14,143 bases of DNA from an uncultured Austwickia sp. (GCA_934678955.1 CAKUSI010000061.1:1-14143), one strand, 5' to 3'; numbered from the stretch's first letter, positions 1-8,630 are shown. Notes: generated by a model not told the origin, from the sequence alone. A program made the numbers and translations.

Positions 1-294
1 CCGATGGACCTGGTCTTCCACGGCGGCTCGGGCTCGCTGCCGCAGGAGATCTCGGACGCGGTCGACTACGGCGTCGTCAAGATGAACGTCGATACCGACA
101 CGCAGTATGCGTTCACCCGCCCCGTCGTCGACTGGATGATGACGAACTACGAGGGCGTCCTGAAGGTCGACGGCGAGGTCGGCAACAAGAAGCAGTACGA
201 CCCGCGCGCCTGGGGCAAGGCCGCCGAGGAGCACATGGCCAAGCGCGTCGTCCAGGCCTGCGAGGACCTGCGGTCCGCCGGCACCCACGTCTGA
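1..294 (+). CDS. fbaA: Class II fructose-bisphosphate aldolase, C-terminal fragment (5' end outside window)
   Basis: This is the last 97 codons of a gene that begins before the window; the frame is open from base 1 and ends in TGA. Class II aldolases are zinc enzymes that reversibly split fructose 1,6-bisphosphate into dihydroxyacetone phosphate and glyceraldehyde 3-phosphate in glycolysis and gluconeogenesis. Visible landmarks are FHGGSGS, where the His is a zinc ligand and the GGSGS loop binds substrate phosphate, and the NVDTD substrate-binding motif in VVKMNVDTDTQYAF. The tail YDPRAWGKAAEEHMAKRVVQACEDL fits the longer FbaA type, usually about 340-360 residues. It is followed by a strong hairpin (312-349), so it is probably the last gene of its transcript. 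Identification is firm; the subtype is based on motif style. Confidence 0.95.
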   Translation, partial: PMDLVFHGGSGSLPQEISDAVDYGVVKMNVDTDTQYAFTRPVVDWMMTNYEGVLKVDGEVGNKKQYDPRAWGKAAEEHMAKRVVQACEDLRSAGTHV

Positions 295-311
295 GCTGAT
301 CACCCGCCCAT

Positions 312-349
312 CGGAGCCCCGCCCCTGCACCCGCAGGGGCGGGGCTCCG
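312..349. terminator. Perfect 17-bp stem-loop between convergent genes, likely bidirectional terminator
   Basis: The arms at 312-328 and 333-349 are perfect reverse complements (17 bp, very GC-rich) around a 4-nt loop, ACCC. It lies 17 bp after the aldolase stop and 62 bp beyond the stop of the converging exonuclease gene. On the plus strand it is followed by a short CTTTC stretch rather than a true U-tract, as is common in high-GC actinobacteria. It probably ends both transcripts. Confidence 0.8.
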
Positions 350-411
350 CGGCTTTCACGCAGTCCGGCGGCCCGCCCGCGCAGCCTGATCGGCTGGACG
401 AGGCTCGGTTC

Positions 412-1098
412 CTACACGAGGTGCTTGAGCAGGAGGCTCTTCTTCTCGCCGAGCTCGGCGGTCTGACCCAGGAAGAGCTCGGCGCAGGCGAGCGCGTCGA
501 CCAGCGCGTCGTGGGCCGGGTAGAGGGGGAGGCCATACCTCTCCCTGGCCGCCCATAGCCGCAGGGCCCCCTGCGGGATGTCACCGGTCAGGGACTCGGC
601 GCTCACGAGGCGGCGCTGGAGTTCCAGCGTGTCGAGGGCGTAGAGCGGCAGGGGGTGTCCGAAGGCCCGCTCGCAGGCCACCGACAGGAACCGGGTCTCG
701 ATCATCGCGAAGTGCACGAGCATCAGCCGTCCCGAGAGGGCCTCCAGGACGCGGGTGATCGCATACTCCTCGCTCTCACCGCCGTTGACGACGTCGTCGG
801 TGAGGCCGTGCAGCACCGCGCTGTCGCCGACGCCGGACTTCCCGTTGGGGCGCACGAGGATGTGCTCCGCGCCGGAGAGGCGGATCGTCGTCCCGTCGAC
901 CGGGACGAACCCGACGCTGAGGATCTCGTCCTTGGCGGGGTCCAGCCCGGTGGTCTCGATGTCGAGGGCGAGCAACCGTAGGTCGCCGACCGGTGTCGCC
1001 CGGCTCGGCCATTCGTGGGAGAGGAACTCCCGCAGGGGCCCTTCCGGCGCGGTGGCCAGGGCCTTCTCGCGGCGGCTCTTGGGCCGCCAGAAGCTCAC
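412..1098 (-). CDS. DEDDh-type 3'-5' exonuclease (DnaQ/epsilon-like), last gene of the actP unit
   Basis: Predicted RNase T/DnaQ-fold exonuclease of 228 residues. Exo I is seen as LALDIETTGLDP (Asp46, Glu48), and Exo III as HDALVDAL (His196, Asp201). Exo II reads VHFAMIETRFL, with Glu134 where most DnaQ relatives have Asp; this is conservative and may be normal for the subfamily. The substrate could be DNA, RNA or a small nucleotide and is not shown by sequence. The frame is open upstream to 1221, but that extension overlaps the preceding gene and is Arg/Pro-rich. The chosen GTG at 1096-1098 starts VSFWRPKSRR, is preceded by a GGGGGT Shine-Dalgarno-like stretch, and leaves 73 bp to the upstream gene. 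Its link to the DUF294/CBS gene and actP suggests a role in that module rather than replication proofreading. The fold is confident; the role is unknown. Confidence 0.85.
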   Translation of the reverse strand: MSFWRPKSRREKALATAPEGPLREFLSHEWPSRATPVGDLRLLALDIETTGLDPAKDEILSVGFVPVDGTTIRLSGAEHILVRPNGKSGVGDSAVLHGLTDDVVNGGESEEYAITRVLEALSGRLMLVHFAMIETRFLSVACERAFGHPLPLYALDTLELQRRLVSAESLTGDIPQGALRLWAARERYGLPLYPAHDALVDALACAELFLGQTAELGEKKSLLLKHLV

Positions 1099-1171
1099 GC
1101 CGACCCCCGGTGCGCCCGTGCGCCGCAGGTCGTCGTGGGCTCGTGGAGGGCGAGCCCGCCTCGCCGGCCCG

Positions 1172-3043
1172 TCATCGCATGAACGGGACGGCGTGGAGTT
1201 GGGACAGGGTGCGCTGCGCACGCGACACGATCGCGAACGCCTCGCGCAGGTGCCGCCGCTCGAATTCGCTCAGCGAGTCCGGCGCGACGTAGTTGTCCGG
1301 CTCCTGGCCGGAGCGCACCTGCTGGGACTGGTGCCGTAGGCGCACGTACGAGAGGAACTCGAACGCGTCGCGCAGGTCCTCGCCTCGGCTTCGGTCCATC
1401 GCCCCGGTCGAGATCGCCTCTTCGAGGCGGGCGCGGGTGTTGATCTGGCGGGAGCCGTGGGTGAGCGCCATGACGCGGCCGATCTCGACGACCGCCCGCA
1501 CCCCGCCGGCCTTGATGTCGAAGGTGTCGCGGTGCCGTCCGTGCTTCTCCACGACGAGCCCCCGGAAGAATCCGATGGGCGGCTCGTCGTTGACCGCGAC
1601 CTTGGTCATGTGGCCGAGGAACAGCCGGGACTGCGGCGTGACCGAACTCGTGAACTGTTGCACCTCCTCGTAGAGGTGGCTCGCCCCGTGGACCGGGCGC
1701 ATGTCGAAGAAGATGCTCGCCTGCAGCGTGGCTTCGGCCGTCGGACGGGTGATCCACTCGTCGAAGTACTGCAGCCACACCCGCAGCGGTTGGCGCCACC
1801 GATCGTTGGTCGCCATCACGTCGCCAGGGCAGTACGGGTAGCCGCACTCGACCAGGGCGTCGCTCACGAACGTGGCGAGGTCGCGGAAGTAGGCGCCGTG
1901 CGCCGCCTCGTCGTACGAGTTGTCGAGGATCAGGGCATTGTCCTGGTCGGCGGCCAGCGCCTGCTCACAGCGGGCGCGCGAGCCCATCACCACCCACGCG
2001 TACGGGACAGGGGGTGGGCCAAGACGCTCCTCGGCCAGCTCGATGAGCCGGCGATCGACCCGGTCGCCGACCGCGGTGACGATGCGCTGGATGTCGTCCG
2101 CGGTGCCGTCCTGGCGGACCAACGCCTCCACGATCCGGGACAGCTTGCGGGCGGCGGTGGCGACCCCCTCGACGGTCTTCTGGCGCCGGATGTCGCGGGT
2201 GATGAACAGGGGGTTCGACTGCTCCAGCCGGATCGCGTCGTTGGTGGTGATCATGCCGATGGGGCGGCCGGCCTCCATGATCGGCAGGTGGTGGATCCCG
2301 CGCCCCACCATGTCGATGATCAGCTCGAACACGGGCGCGTCGGCCCGGGCGGTGACCGGCTCGCCGCTCATGATCGTGCTCACCGGCTCCGCGGTGTCCA
2401 GGCCGGCCGCCACGACGCGGGTGCGCAGGTCGCGGTCGGTGACGATCCCCTCGACCCGATCGCCGTCGAGGACCAGCACGGACGAGACCCCCTCGGTGGA
2501 CATCACACCGGCGGTGTCGCGGATGGAGGTGTCGCGCGAGACCCAGATGGGTGGGCGAGTCGCGAGATCCCTCGCCTGCGCCTTGAGGATCGCGCTCCCG
2601 GTCTCGGACAGCTGCATCTCGGCGACCGCGTCGCGCAGTCGGTTGGCCCGCTGCGTGTCGAAGAAACGCGCGAACGCCGGGTGGTTGCGGGACAGCTCGT
2701 GGAAGGTGTCCGCCTCCATCACGAGGAGCAGGCAGTCCTCGATGGCCCGCACGTCGAAACGCGACGGGTTGCCTCGGACGAGCGTGGTGGAGCCGAAGCA
2801 CGTCCCGATGCCGCCGCGGTCCACGAGCCGGCCTTCCTGGTTGAACACGTCGACGGCGCCGGACCGGACGACGTACAGGTGGTGATTGTCGCGACCCGTC
2901 TCCATGATCGCCGTACGACGGCGCGCGTACTTCATCGTCAGCTGCCGCGGCAGGGTGTCCAGCTCGGACGGCGGCAACTCGTCGAAGGGCGCGACTCCCG
3001 CCAGAAAGGTTCTGATCTCAGCGAGTTCGATGTCCTCGGCCAT
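1172..3043 (-). CDS. Cyclic-nucleotide-binding/CBS-pair/DUF294 nucleotidyltransferase-like signalling protein
   Basis: A 623-residue multidomain soluble protein. Residues about 10-130 resemble a cyclic-nucleotide-binding beta-barrel (HLYVVRSGAVDVF, then GTCFGSTTLV), but the phosphate-cassette part (NPSRFDVRA) is not canonical, so the ligand is uncertain. Residues about 160-275 hold two CBS domains (IVTDRDLRTRV and PIGMITTNDAIRL), which often bind adenine nucleotides. Residues about 310-450 are the DUF294 nucleotidyltransferase-like core, related to the GlnD/PII uridylyltransferase fold: VMGSRARCEQ at 352-361 followed by DQDNALI, with Asp366 and Asp368 as likely metal ligands. Residues about 480-615 match the DUF294 C-terminal helical domain. 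The ATG is preceded by CAGGAGGAC, an excellent ribosome site. It lies 131 bp after actP and 73 bp before the exonuclease gene, all in one direction. The enzymatic product is unknown; intact GS and DxD residues argue for activity. Confidence 0.93.
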   Translation of the reverse strand: MAEDIELAEIRTFLAGVAPFDELPPSELDTLPRQLTMKYARRRTAIMETGRDNHHLYVVRSGAVDVFNQEGRLVDRGGIGTCFGSTTLVRGNPSRFDVRAIEDCLLLVMEADTFHELSRNHPAFARFFDTQRANRLRDAVAEMQLSETGSAILKAQARDLATRPPIWVSRDTSIRDTAGVMSTEGVSSVLVLDGDRVEGIVTDRDLRTRVVAAGLDTAEPVSTIMSGEPVTARADAPVFELIIDMVGRGIHHLPIMEAGRPIGMITTNDAIRLEQSNPLFITRDIRRQKTVEGVATAARKLSRIVEALVRQDGTADDIQRIVTAVGDRVDRRLIELAEERLGPPPVPYAWVVMGSRARCEQALAADQDNALILDNSYDEAAHGAYFRDLATFVSDALVECGYPYCPGDVMATNDRWRQPLRVWLQYFDEWITRPTAEATLQASIFFDMRPVHGASHLYEEVQQFTSSVTPQSRLFLGHMTKVAVNDEPPIGFFRGLVVEKHGRHRDTFDIKAGGVRAVVEIGRVMALTHGSRQINTRARLEEAISTGAMDRSRGEDLRDAFEFLSYVRLRHQSQQVRSGQEPDNYVAPDSLSEFERRHLREAFAIVSRAQRTLSQLHAVPFMR

Positions 3044-3101
3044 GGCCGTCCTCCTGTCGTCGCGGCCTGCGAGCGCGCGTCCCCGTCATCATCCAGCAGG
3101 G

Positions 3102-3150
3102 ACACCGCGTGACGTACCCCTTGAGCCGGCAGGGGTACGCCGCGCGGTGT
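3102..3150 (-). promoter_or_regulatory. Two-tier stem-loop between actP and the DUF294/CBS gene
   Basis: The outer arms 3102-3109 and 3143-3150 (8 bp) and the inner arms 3113-3121 and 3131-3139 (9 bp) are perfect complements. They are separated by a 3x3 internal loop and capped by a 9-nt loop. The element starts 25 bp after the actP stop, read on the minus strand, and no U-tract follows it. It could be a partial terminator or an mRNA-stabilising/processing element that sets more actP than downstream message. Function is inferred; the pairing is directly visible. Confidence 0.55.
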
Positions 3151-3174
3151 CGACGGTCGGCGGACTGACGAGGC

Positions 3175-4821
3175 TCAGTGCTTCATGACCTCGATGTTGG
3201 CGCCCGCGCCCGTGAGGGAGCGCACCTCCATCTCGGCGAACTTGGCCTCGTTGCGCTCCTTGCTGGTCACCGAGCCCAGCCACCCGAGGAAGAAGGCCAG
3301 CGGGATCGAGATGATCCCCGGGTTCTCCAGCGGGAACCAGTGGAAGTCGATGGCCGGGTTGGTGATCATCGACAGTGACTTGCCGGAGGCGTCGACCTTG
3401 CCCGACATGACCGGGCTGAAGATGATCAGGCCGAGCGCGCTGATCAGGCCGCCGTAGATGCTCCACAGGGCGCCGCGGGTGGTGAAGCCCTTCCAGAACA
3501 GCGAGTACAGGATCGTGGGCAGGTTCGCGCTCGCGGCGACGGCGAAGGCGAGCGCGACGAGGAAGGCGATGTTCTGGCCGTACGCCAGGATGCCCCCGAG
3601 GATCGCGACGACGCCGATCAGCAGGGCGGCGTTGCGGGCCACCTTGACCTCCTGCTCGGGCGTGCAGTCGCCTCGCTTGATGACCTCCTTGTAGAGGTCG
3701 TGCGCGAACGTGGCGCTGGAGGCGATCGTGAGGCCCGCCACCACGGCGAGGATCGTCGCGAACGCGATGCCGGAGACGATGGCGAGCAGCACGGATCCGC
3801 CGAGTTCGTAGGCCAGCAGCGGGGCGGCCGAGTTGGCCGCGCCGGGGGCGGCGGAGATCGCCTGTGGGCCGACGAGCGCGCCGGCGCCGAAGCCGACGAC
3901 CAGCGTCAGCAGGTAGAAGCCGCCGATCAGCCAGATCGCCCACTCCACCGACTTGCGGGCTTGCTGGGCCGTGGGGACGGTGTAGAAGCGGATCAGCACG
4001 TGCGGCAGGCCCGCCGTGCCGAGGACCAGAGCCATCGAGAGCGAGATGAAGTCGATCTTCGTGGTGTCGTTGATGCCGTATTTCAGCCCGGGGTTGATGA
4101 GCTTCTCCCCGCCCGCGCCCTTGGCGTCGATCGCACCCTGGAACAGGGACGACAGGTTGAAGCCGAACTTGGCCAGCACCCAGACGGTGATGAGGAACGT
4201 GGCGGCGATGAGCAGGACGGCCTTGATGATCTGCACCCAGGTGGTGCCCTTCATGCCGCCGATCATGACGTAGCCGACCATGACCGCGCCGACGATCGCG
4301 ATGACCAGGTACTGCGCGGATTGCGAGCTGATGCCGAGGAGCAGGGACACCAGCCCGCCCGCGCCGGCCATCTGCGCGAGGAGGTAGAAGAACGACACCG
4401 CGAGGCTGGAGGTGGCGGCGGCGATGCGCACCGGGCGCTGGCGTAGCCGGAAGGACAGCACGTCGGCCATCGTGTACCGACCCGTGTTGCGCATCAGCTC
4501 GGCGGTGAGCAGGAGGGCGACCAGCCAGGCCACCAGGAATCCGATCGAGTAGAGGAAGCCGTCGTAGCCCTGGAGAGCGATCGCGCCCGCGATCCCGAGG
4601 AAGGAGGCCGCCGATAGGTAGTCGCCGGCGATGGCCAGGCCGTTCTGCCGACCGGAGAACGCCGCGCCGCCCGTGTAGTACTGGGCCGCCGTCTTCTTGC
4701 CCGCGGCGACCTTGATGACGACCGTGAGCGTGACCACCACGAACACCACGAAGATCGCGATGTTCAGCAGTGGATTACCCACCTCGAGCGCGGCGGCAGC
4801 CGGCAAGAATCCGCGGTTCAT
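3175..4821 (-). CDS. actP: Cation/acetate symporter, sodium:solute symporter family (SLC5-like)
   Basis: Integral membrane transporter of 548 residues, matching the length of E. coli ActP (about 549), which imports acetate and related short-chain monocarboxylates with a cation. About 13 hydrophobic helices can be traced. Family hallmarks include QYYTGGAAFSGRQNGLAIAGDYLSAAS near residues 47-73, LLLTAELMRNTGRYTMADVLSFR, and AGLPHVLIRFYTVPTAQQARKS. Unlike E. coli ActP, the N-terminus lacks a clear cleavable signal and goes almost directly into the first membrane helix. The ATG overlaps the stop of the DUF485 gene in an ATGA (4818-4821), indicating translational coupling. In enterobacteria the order is acs-yjcH-actP; here acs (acetyl-CoA synthetase) is absent and signalling and nuclease genes follow. 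Exact substrate within the SSF family is inferred. Confidence 0.95.
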   Translation of the reverse strand: MNRGFLPAAAALEVGNPLLNIAIFVVFVVVTLTVVIKVAAGKKTAAQYYTGGAAFSGRQNGLAIAGDYLSAASFLGIAGAIALQGYDGFLYSIGFLVAWLVALLLTAELMRNTGRYTMADVLSFRLRQRPVRIAAATSSLAVSFFYLLAQMAGAGGLVSLLLGISSQSAQYLVIAIVGAVMVGYVMIGGMKGTTWVQIIKAVLLIAATFLITVWVLAKFGFNLSSLFQGAIDAKGAGGEKLINPGLKYGINDTTKIDFISLSMALVLGTAGLPHVLIRFYTVPTAQQARKSVEWAIWLIGGFYLLTLVVGFGAGALVGPQAISAAPGAANSAAPLLAYELGGSVLLAIVSGIAFATILAVVAGLTIASSATFAHDLYKEVIKRGDCTPEQEVKVARNAALLIGVVAILGGILAYGQNIAFLVALAFAVAASANLPTILYSLFWKGFTTRGALWSIYGGLISALGLIIFSPVMSGKVDASGKSLSMITNPAIDFHWFPLENPGIISIPLAFFLGWLGSVTSKERNEAKFAEMEVRSLTGAGANIEVMKH

Positions 4822-5168
4822 CGGAGGCCCTCCATCTGCTCACGGATTGCCGTAGACCGCGGGTCCAGAACCCTGCTGGCCCACCGGACATACGCGATCG
4901 TGATCCCGAAGGTCGTGACGAACTGGAGGAATCCGAGGATCAGACCGACGTTGACCAGCCCGACGACGCGCTGGGACATGAAGCCCGGGGCGTAGGCGGC
5001 CAAGAACACGTAGAGGAAGTACCAGACCAGGAAGAACGCGGTCATGGGGAAGACGAAGCGCCGGAATCGCGACCGGAGGTCCGCGAACTGGGGCGTCGCC
5101 TGGATCCGTTGGTAGTCGGTCAAACCCCCTTCCGTCGAACTCTGGGGTGATGGTGTGGGATCGCTCAT
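4818..5168 (-). CDS. DUF485 (YjcH-like) small inner-membrane protein
   Basis: A 116-residue protein with two predicted membrane helices, at about residues 38-60 (FVFPMTAFFLVWYFLYVFLA) and 68-92 (the stretch VVGLVNVGLILGF and following), which is the DUF485 architecture. DUF485 proteins are typically encoded directly before ActP and may assist the transporter, but their biochemical role is not established. The frame also allows an ATG at 5183 (MNEVS...), which has no good ribosome site. The ATG at 5166-5168 (MSDPTP...) is preceded by GAGG at a suitable distance and is preferred. The last codons overlap actP by 4 nt. It is the first gene of the minus-strand unit, 58 bp downstream of a CRP/GlxR-like site. 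Confidence 0.88.
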   Translation of the reverse strand: MSDPTPSPQSSTEGGLTDYQRIQATPQFADLRSRFRRFVFPMTAFFLVWYFLYVFLAAYAPGFMSQRVVGLVNVGLILGFLQFVTTFGITIAYVRWASRVLDPRSTAIREQMEGLR

Positions 5169-5225
5169 GGACACCTCATTCATGGTCGGTCAGGGGTAAC
5201 CTGCGTGGTCGAGTCGGCACAAGAG

Positions 5226-5241
5226 TGTGATGTGCAGCACA
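5226..5241. promoter_or_regulatory. Candidate CRP/GlxR-type operator upstream of the DUF485-actP unit
   Basis: TGTGATGTGCAGCACA matches the CRP-family pattern TGTGA-N6-TCACA at 9 of 10 fixed positions. It sits in a locally AT-richer patch (about 5221-5265), 58 bp before the chosen DUF485 start. In enterobacteria CRP activates acs-yjcH-actP, and in corynebacteria GlxR binds near acetate genes, so the context is apt. A possible -10, TACTAT, lies at 5258-5253 on the minus strand. It would place the site just downstream of the transcription start, whereas a weaker promoter nearer the gene would place it upstream. The sign of regulation is therefore unresolved. Confidence 0.45.
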
Positions 5242-5305
5242 GTCAATGATCAATAGTAGGTAAGGCCAGGCCTGCAACCGGTATCTCCGCCGGGCGGGCG
5301 CGGCG

Positions 5306-5321
5306 CGCGCCGTACGGCGCG
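5306..5321. repeat. 16-bp perfect palindrome in the actP/purA divergent control region
   Basis: CGCGCCGTACGGCGCG is an exact 16-nt palindrome. It lies 138 bp before the DUF485 start and 220 bp before purA. It could be an operator for a dimeric regulator or chance in GC-rich DNA. The rest of the 372-bp divergent spacer (5169-5540) holds the CRP-like site, the purA -10 box and the purA leader hairpin; no gene is seen in it. Confidence 0.35.
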
Positions 5322-5417
5322 TCTCGCCGAGCTGAACGGTCGTCTCGTTGTCAGGTTCGGCCCGTTTCGTCCTGTCGCGTCTGCCGGAGGTCGTCTTCGC
5401 GCGTTCGGCGGCGCGGG

Positions 5418-5423
5418 TAGACT
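5418..5423 (+). promoter_or_regulatory. Predicted -10 box of the purA-lysS transcript
   Basis: TAGACT fits the actinobacterial TANNNT -10 pattern, with an expected start near 5430. No good -35 hexamer is visible 16-18 bp upstream, which is common in this group. The predicted start lies just before the leader hairpin and gives a leader of about 110 nt to the purA ATG. Confidence 0.5.
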
Positions 5424-5432
5424 CGGGCGGTA

Positions 5433-5459
5433 CGAGCCCACACGTACGAGGTGGGCTCG
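5433..5459 (+). promoter_or_regulatory. Stem-loop at the 5' end of the predicted purA leader RNA
   Basis: CGAGCCCAC (5433-5441) and GTGGGCTCG (5451-5459) form a perfect 9-bp stem with a 9-nt loop. If transcription begins near 5430 the hairpin caps the 5' end of the message and could protect it from decay or take part in control. No following U-run is seen, so it is not an obvious terminator. Confidence 0.45.
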
Positions 5460-5510
5460 AGTCATGTCCGCAGGGCTGGGCGCGAACGTGGAACACAGCG
5501 GTATGCGTGA

Positions 5511-6833
<1,323 letters not shown>

Positions 6834-6887
6834 CCGGTCGGCACTGACCGGCCGGCCGAGGATGCCGGTCGAGGGAAGGAGCGGGGC

Positions 6888-8630
6888 GTGGGCGCGCAGG
6901 CGCACGACTGGGTGACGCGGATGGCCGACGAGGTGATCGCGGCGGCCGACGCCCGTGATCAGGCCGCGGGTCGGAGCCCGGGCGAGCGGGCGATCGTGTG
7001 CGCGTCCGGGCTGTCGCCCTCGGGACCGATCCACCTGGGCAACCTGCGGGAGGTCATGACCCCGCACCTCGTCGCGGACGAGATCCGGCGGCGCGGCCGG
7101 GCCGTGGACCACCTGCTGAGTTGGGACGACTACGACCGCTACCGCAAGGTCCCGCAGGGGGTCGAGGGGATCGACGAGAGCTGGGCGGAGCACATCGGCA
7201 AGCCGCTGTCCTCGGTGCCGCCGCCCCGGGGGTCGTCGTACCCGTCGTGGGCCGAGCACTTCAAGGCCGCGATGGTGGCGTCGCTGGACGCGCTGGGGGT
7301 GCGGGTCCGCGGGATCAGCCAGACGGAGATGTACGGATCGGGCGCGTACCGTGACCCCGTCCTGACCGCGATGCGCGACCGGGCGAGCATCGACGAGATC
7401 CTGGGCCGGTACCGCACCAAGAAGGAACCGGCGGCCGCCGGATCGGTTGACGCGGCCATGAGCGACGAGGAACTCGCCGCCATCGAAGGTTCAGGAGCAG
7501 CTTCTGAGGACGATGGCAATCGATGGTCGTCTGGCGACTACTACCCGTACCGGCCCTACTGCGACGCGTGCGAGCGCGACACCACGGTGGTGATCGGGTA
7601 CGACGACTCGACCACCACTCTCACGTACGTCTGCGAGTGCGGCCATGAGGGCAGGCTCGACCTCTCACGGGAAAACCGTGGCAAGCTCGTGTGGAAGGTC
7701 GACTGGCCGATGCGCTGGGCCTTCGAGGGCGTCGACTTCGAGCCGAGCGGGGTCGACCACTCCAGCCCGGGGTCGAGTTACGTCGTCGGCGGGCAACTCG
7801 TGGGCCCGGTGTTCGGGGGGTGGCAGCCGATCGGTCCCATGTATGCCTTCGTCGGCATCGCCGGGATGGCGAAGATGAGCTCCTCCAAGGGCGGTGTGCC
7901 GACCCCGGCGGATGCGCTGGAGATCATGGAGCCGCAGGTGCTGCGCTGGCTGTACGCCCGGCGCCGACCCAACCAGTCGTTCACGGTGGCGTTCAACCAC
8001 GACATCCACCGGCTCTACGACGAATGGGACGCCCTCCTGCGCAAGGTCCGTTCCGGCAGGGGGCAGCCCGGCGACGAGCTGATGGTGGCGCGCTCGGTGC
8101 GCACGGCCGACGCGGAGCTGCCGAGCACGCCGGTGCCGGTGCCCTACCGGGCGCTGTGCTCGGTGGTCGACCTGACGGGCGGCGTCGAGGCCCAGCAGCT
8201 CCGCATCCTGACCTCGATGGACGCGGCGGTGTCGTCGCTGGACGATGCCCGGCCGCGCCTGGACAAGGCCGCGCGGTGGATGGCCACCCAGGCGGACCCG
8301 GAGGACCGGACGGCGTTGCGGGAAGCCCCCGATGCCGTGTTGCTCGGCTCGCTGGAAGCCCACCAGCGCGAGGGGTTGGCGATGCTGGCCACGGAGCTGG
8401 AGGGGGACTGGAGCCTGGACGGGTTGACCGCCCTCGTGTATGGGATCCCCAAGCGGCAGGCGGGCTTCGACGTCGCCGAGAAGAAGCTTCCGCCGGAGGT
8501 GAAGGCCGACCAGCGGGCGTTCTTCGCGCTCATCTACCGACTGCTGCTGGGCTCGGACACCGGCCCCCGCATCCCGACGCTGCTGCTCTGCGCCGGCCCG
8601 GAGCGGGTCCGGGCGCTGCTGGGGCACTGA
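6888..8630 (+). CDS. lysS: Class I lysyl-tRNA synthetase
   Basis: Charges tRNA-Lys with lysine in the cytoplasm. It is the Rossmann-fold, archaeal-type class I enzyme, not the common bacterial class II LysRS. The 580-residue protein has the HIGH-type signature SPSGPIHLGN (HLGN at 49-52) and the KMSKS loop KMSSSKG at 329-335. A probable zinc-binding insertion holds CDAC at 225-228 and CECGH at 249-253, followed by the C-terminal helical anticodon-binding region. The start is GTG at 6888, preceded by GGGAAGGAG. The 54-bp gap after purA contains a direct repeat ACTGACCGG (6829-6837, 6843-6851) and a weak 6-bp hairpin but no clear terminator, so co-transcription with purA is likely. Actinobacteria with this enzyme often also have a class II copy elsewhere, which cannot be judged here. 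Confidence 0.95.
   Translation: MGAQAHDWVTRMADEVIAAADARDQAAGRSPGERAIVCASGLSPSGPIHLGNLREVMTPHLVADEIRRRGRAVDHLLSWDDYDRYRKVPQGVEGIDESWAEHIGKPLSSVPPPRGSSYPSWAEHFKAAMVASLDALGVRVRGISQTEMYGSGAYRDPVLTAMRDRASIDEILGRYRTKKEPAAAGSVDAAMSDEELAAIEGSGAASEDDGNRWSSGDYYPYRPYCDACERDTTVVIGYDDSTTTLTYVCECGHEGRLDLSRENRGKLVWKVDWPMRWAFEGVDFEPSGVDHSSPGSSYVVGGQLVGPVFGGWQPIGPMYAFVGIAGMAKMSSSKGGVPTPADALEIMEPQVLRWLYARRRPNQSFTVAFNHDIHRLYDEWDALLRKVRSGRGQPGDELMVARSVRTADAELPSTPVPVPYRALCSVVDLTGGVEAQQLRILTSMDAAVSSLDDARPRLDKAARWMATQADPEDRTALREAPDAVLLGSLEAHQREGLAMLATELEGDWSLDGLTALVYGIPKRQAGFDVAEKKLPPEVKADQRAFFALIYRLLLGSDTGPRIPTLLLCAGPERVRALLGH

Noticed and set aside
1099..1221. N-terminal extension of the exonuclease to 1221
   Set aside because: It overlaps the upstream DUF294 gene by 50 bp and is an Arg/Pro-rich stretch unlike the family. 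The GTG at 1098 has a ribosome-site-like sequence.
1457..3112. 551-codon plus-strand open frame opposite the DUF294/CBS gene
   Set aside because: The antisense composition is rich in Arg, Asp, Val and His with no domain, and the opposite strand holds a clearly recognised multidomain protein with a strong ribosome site.
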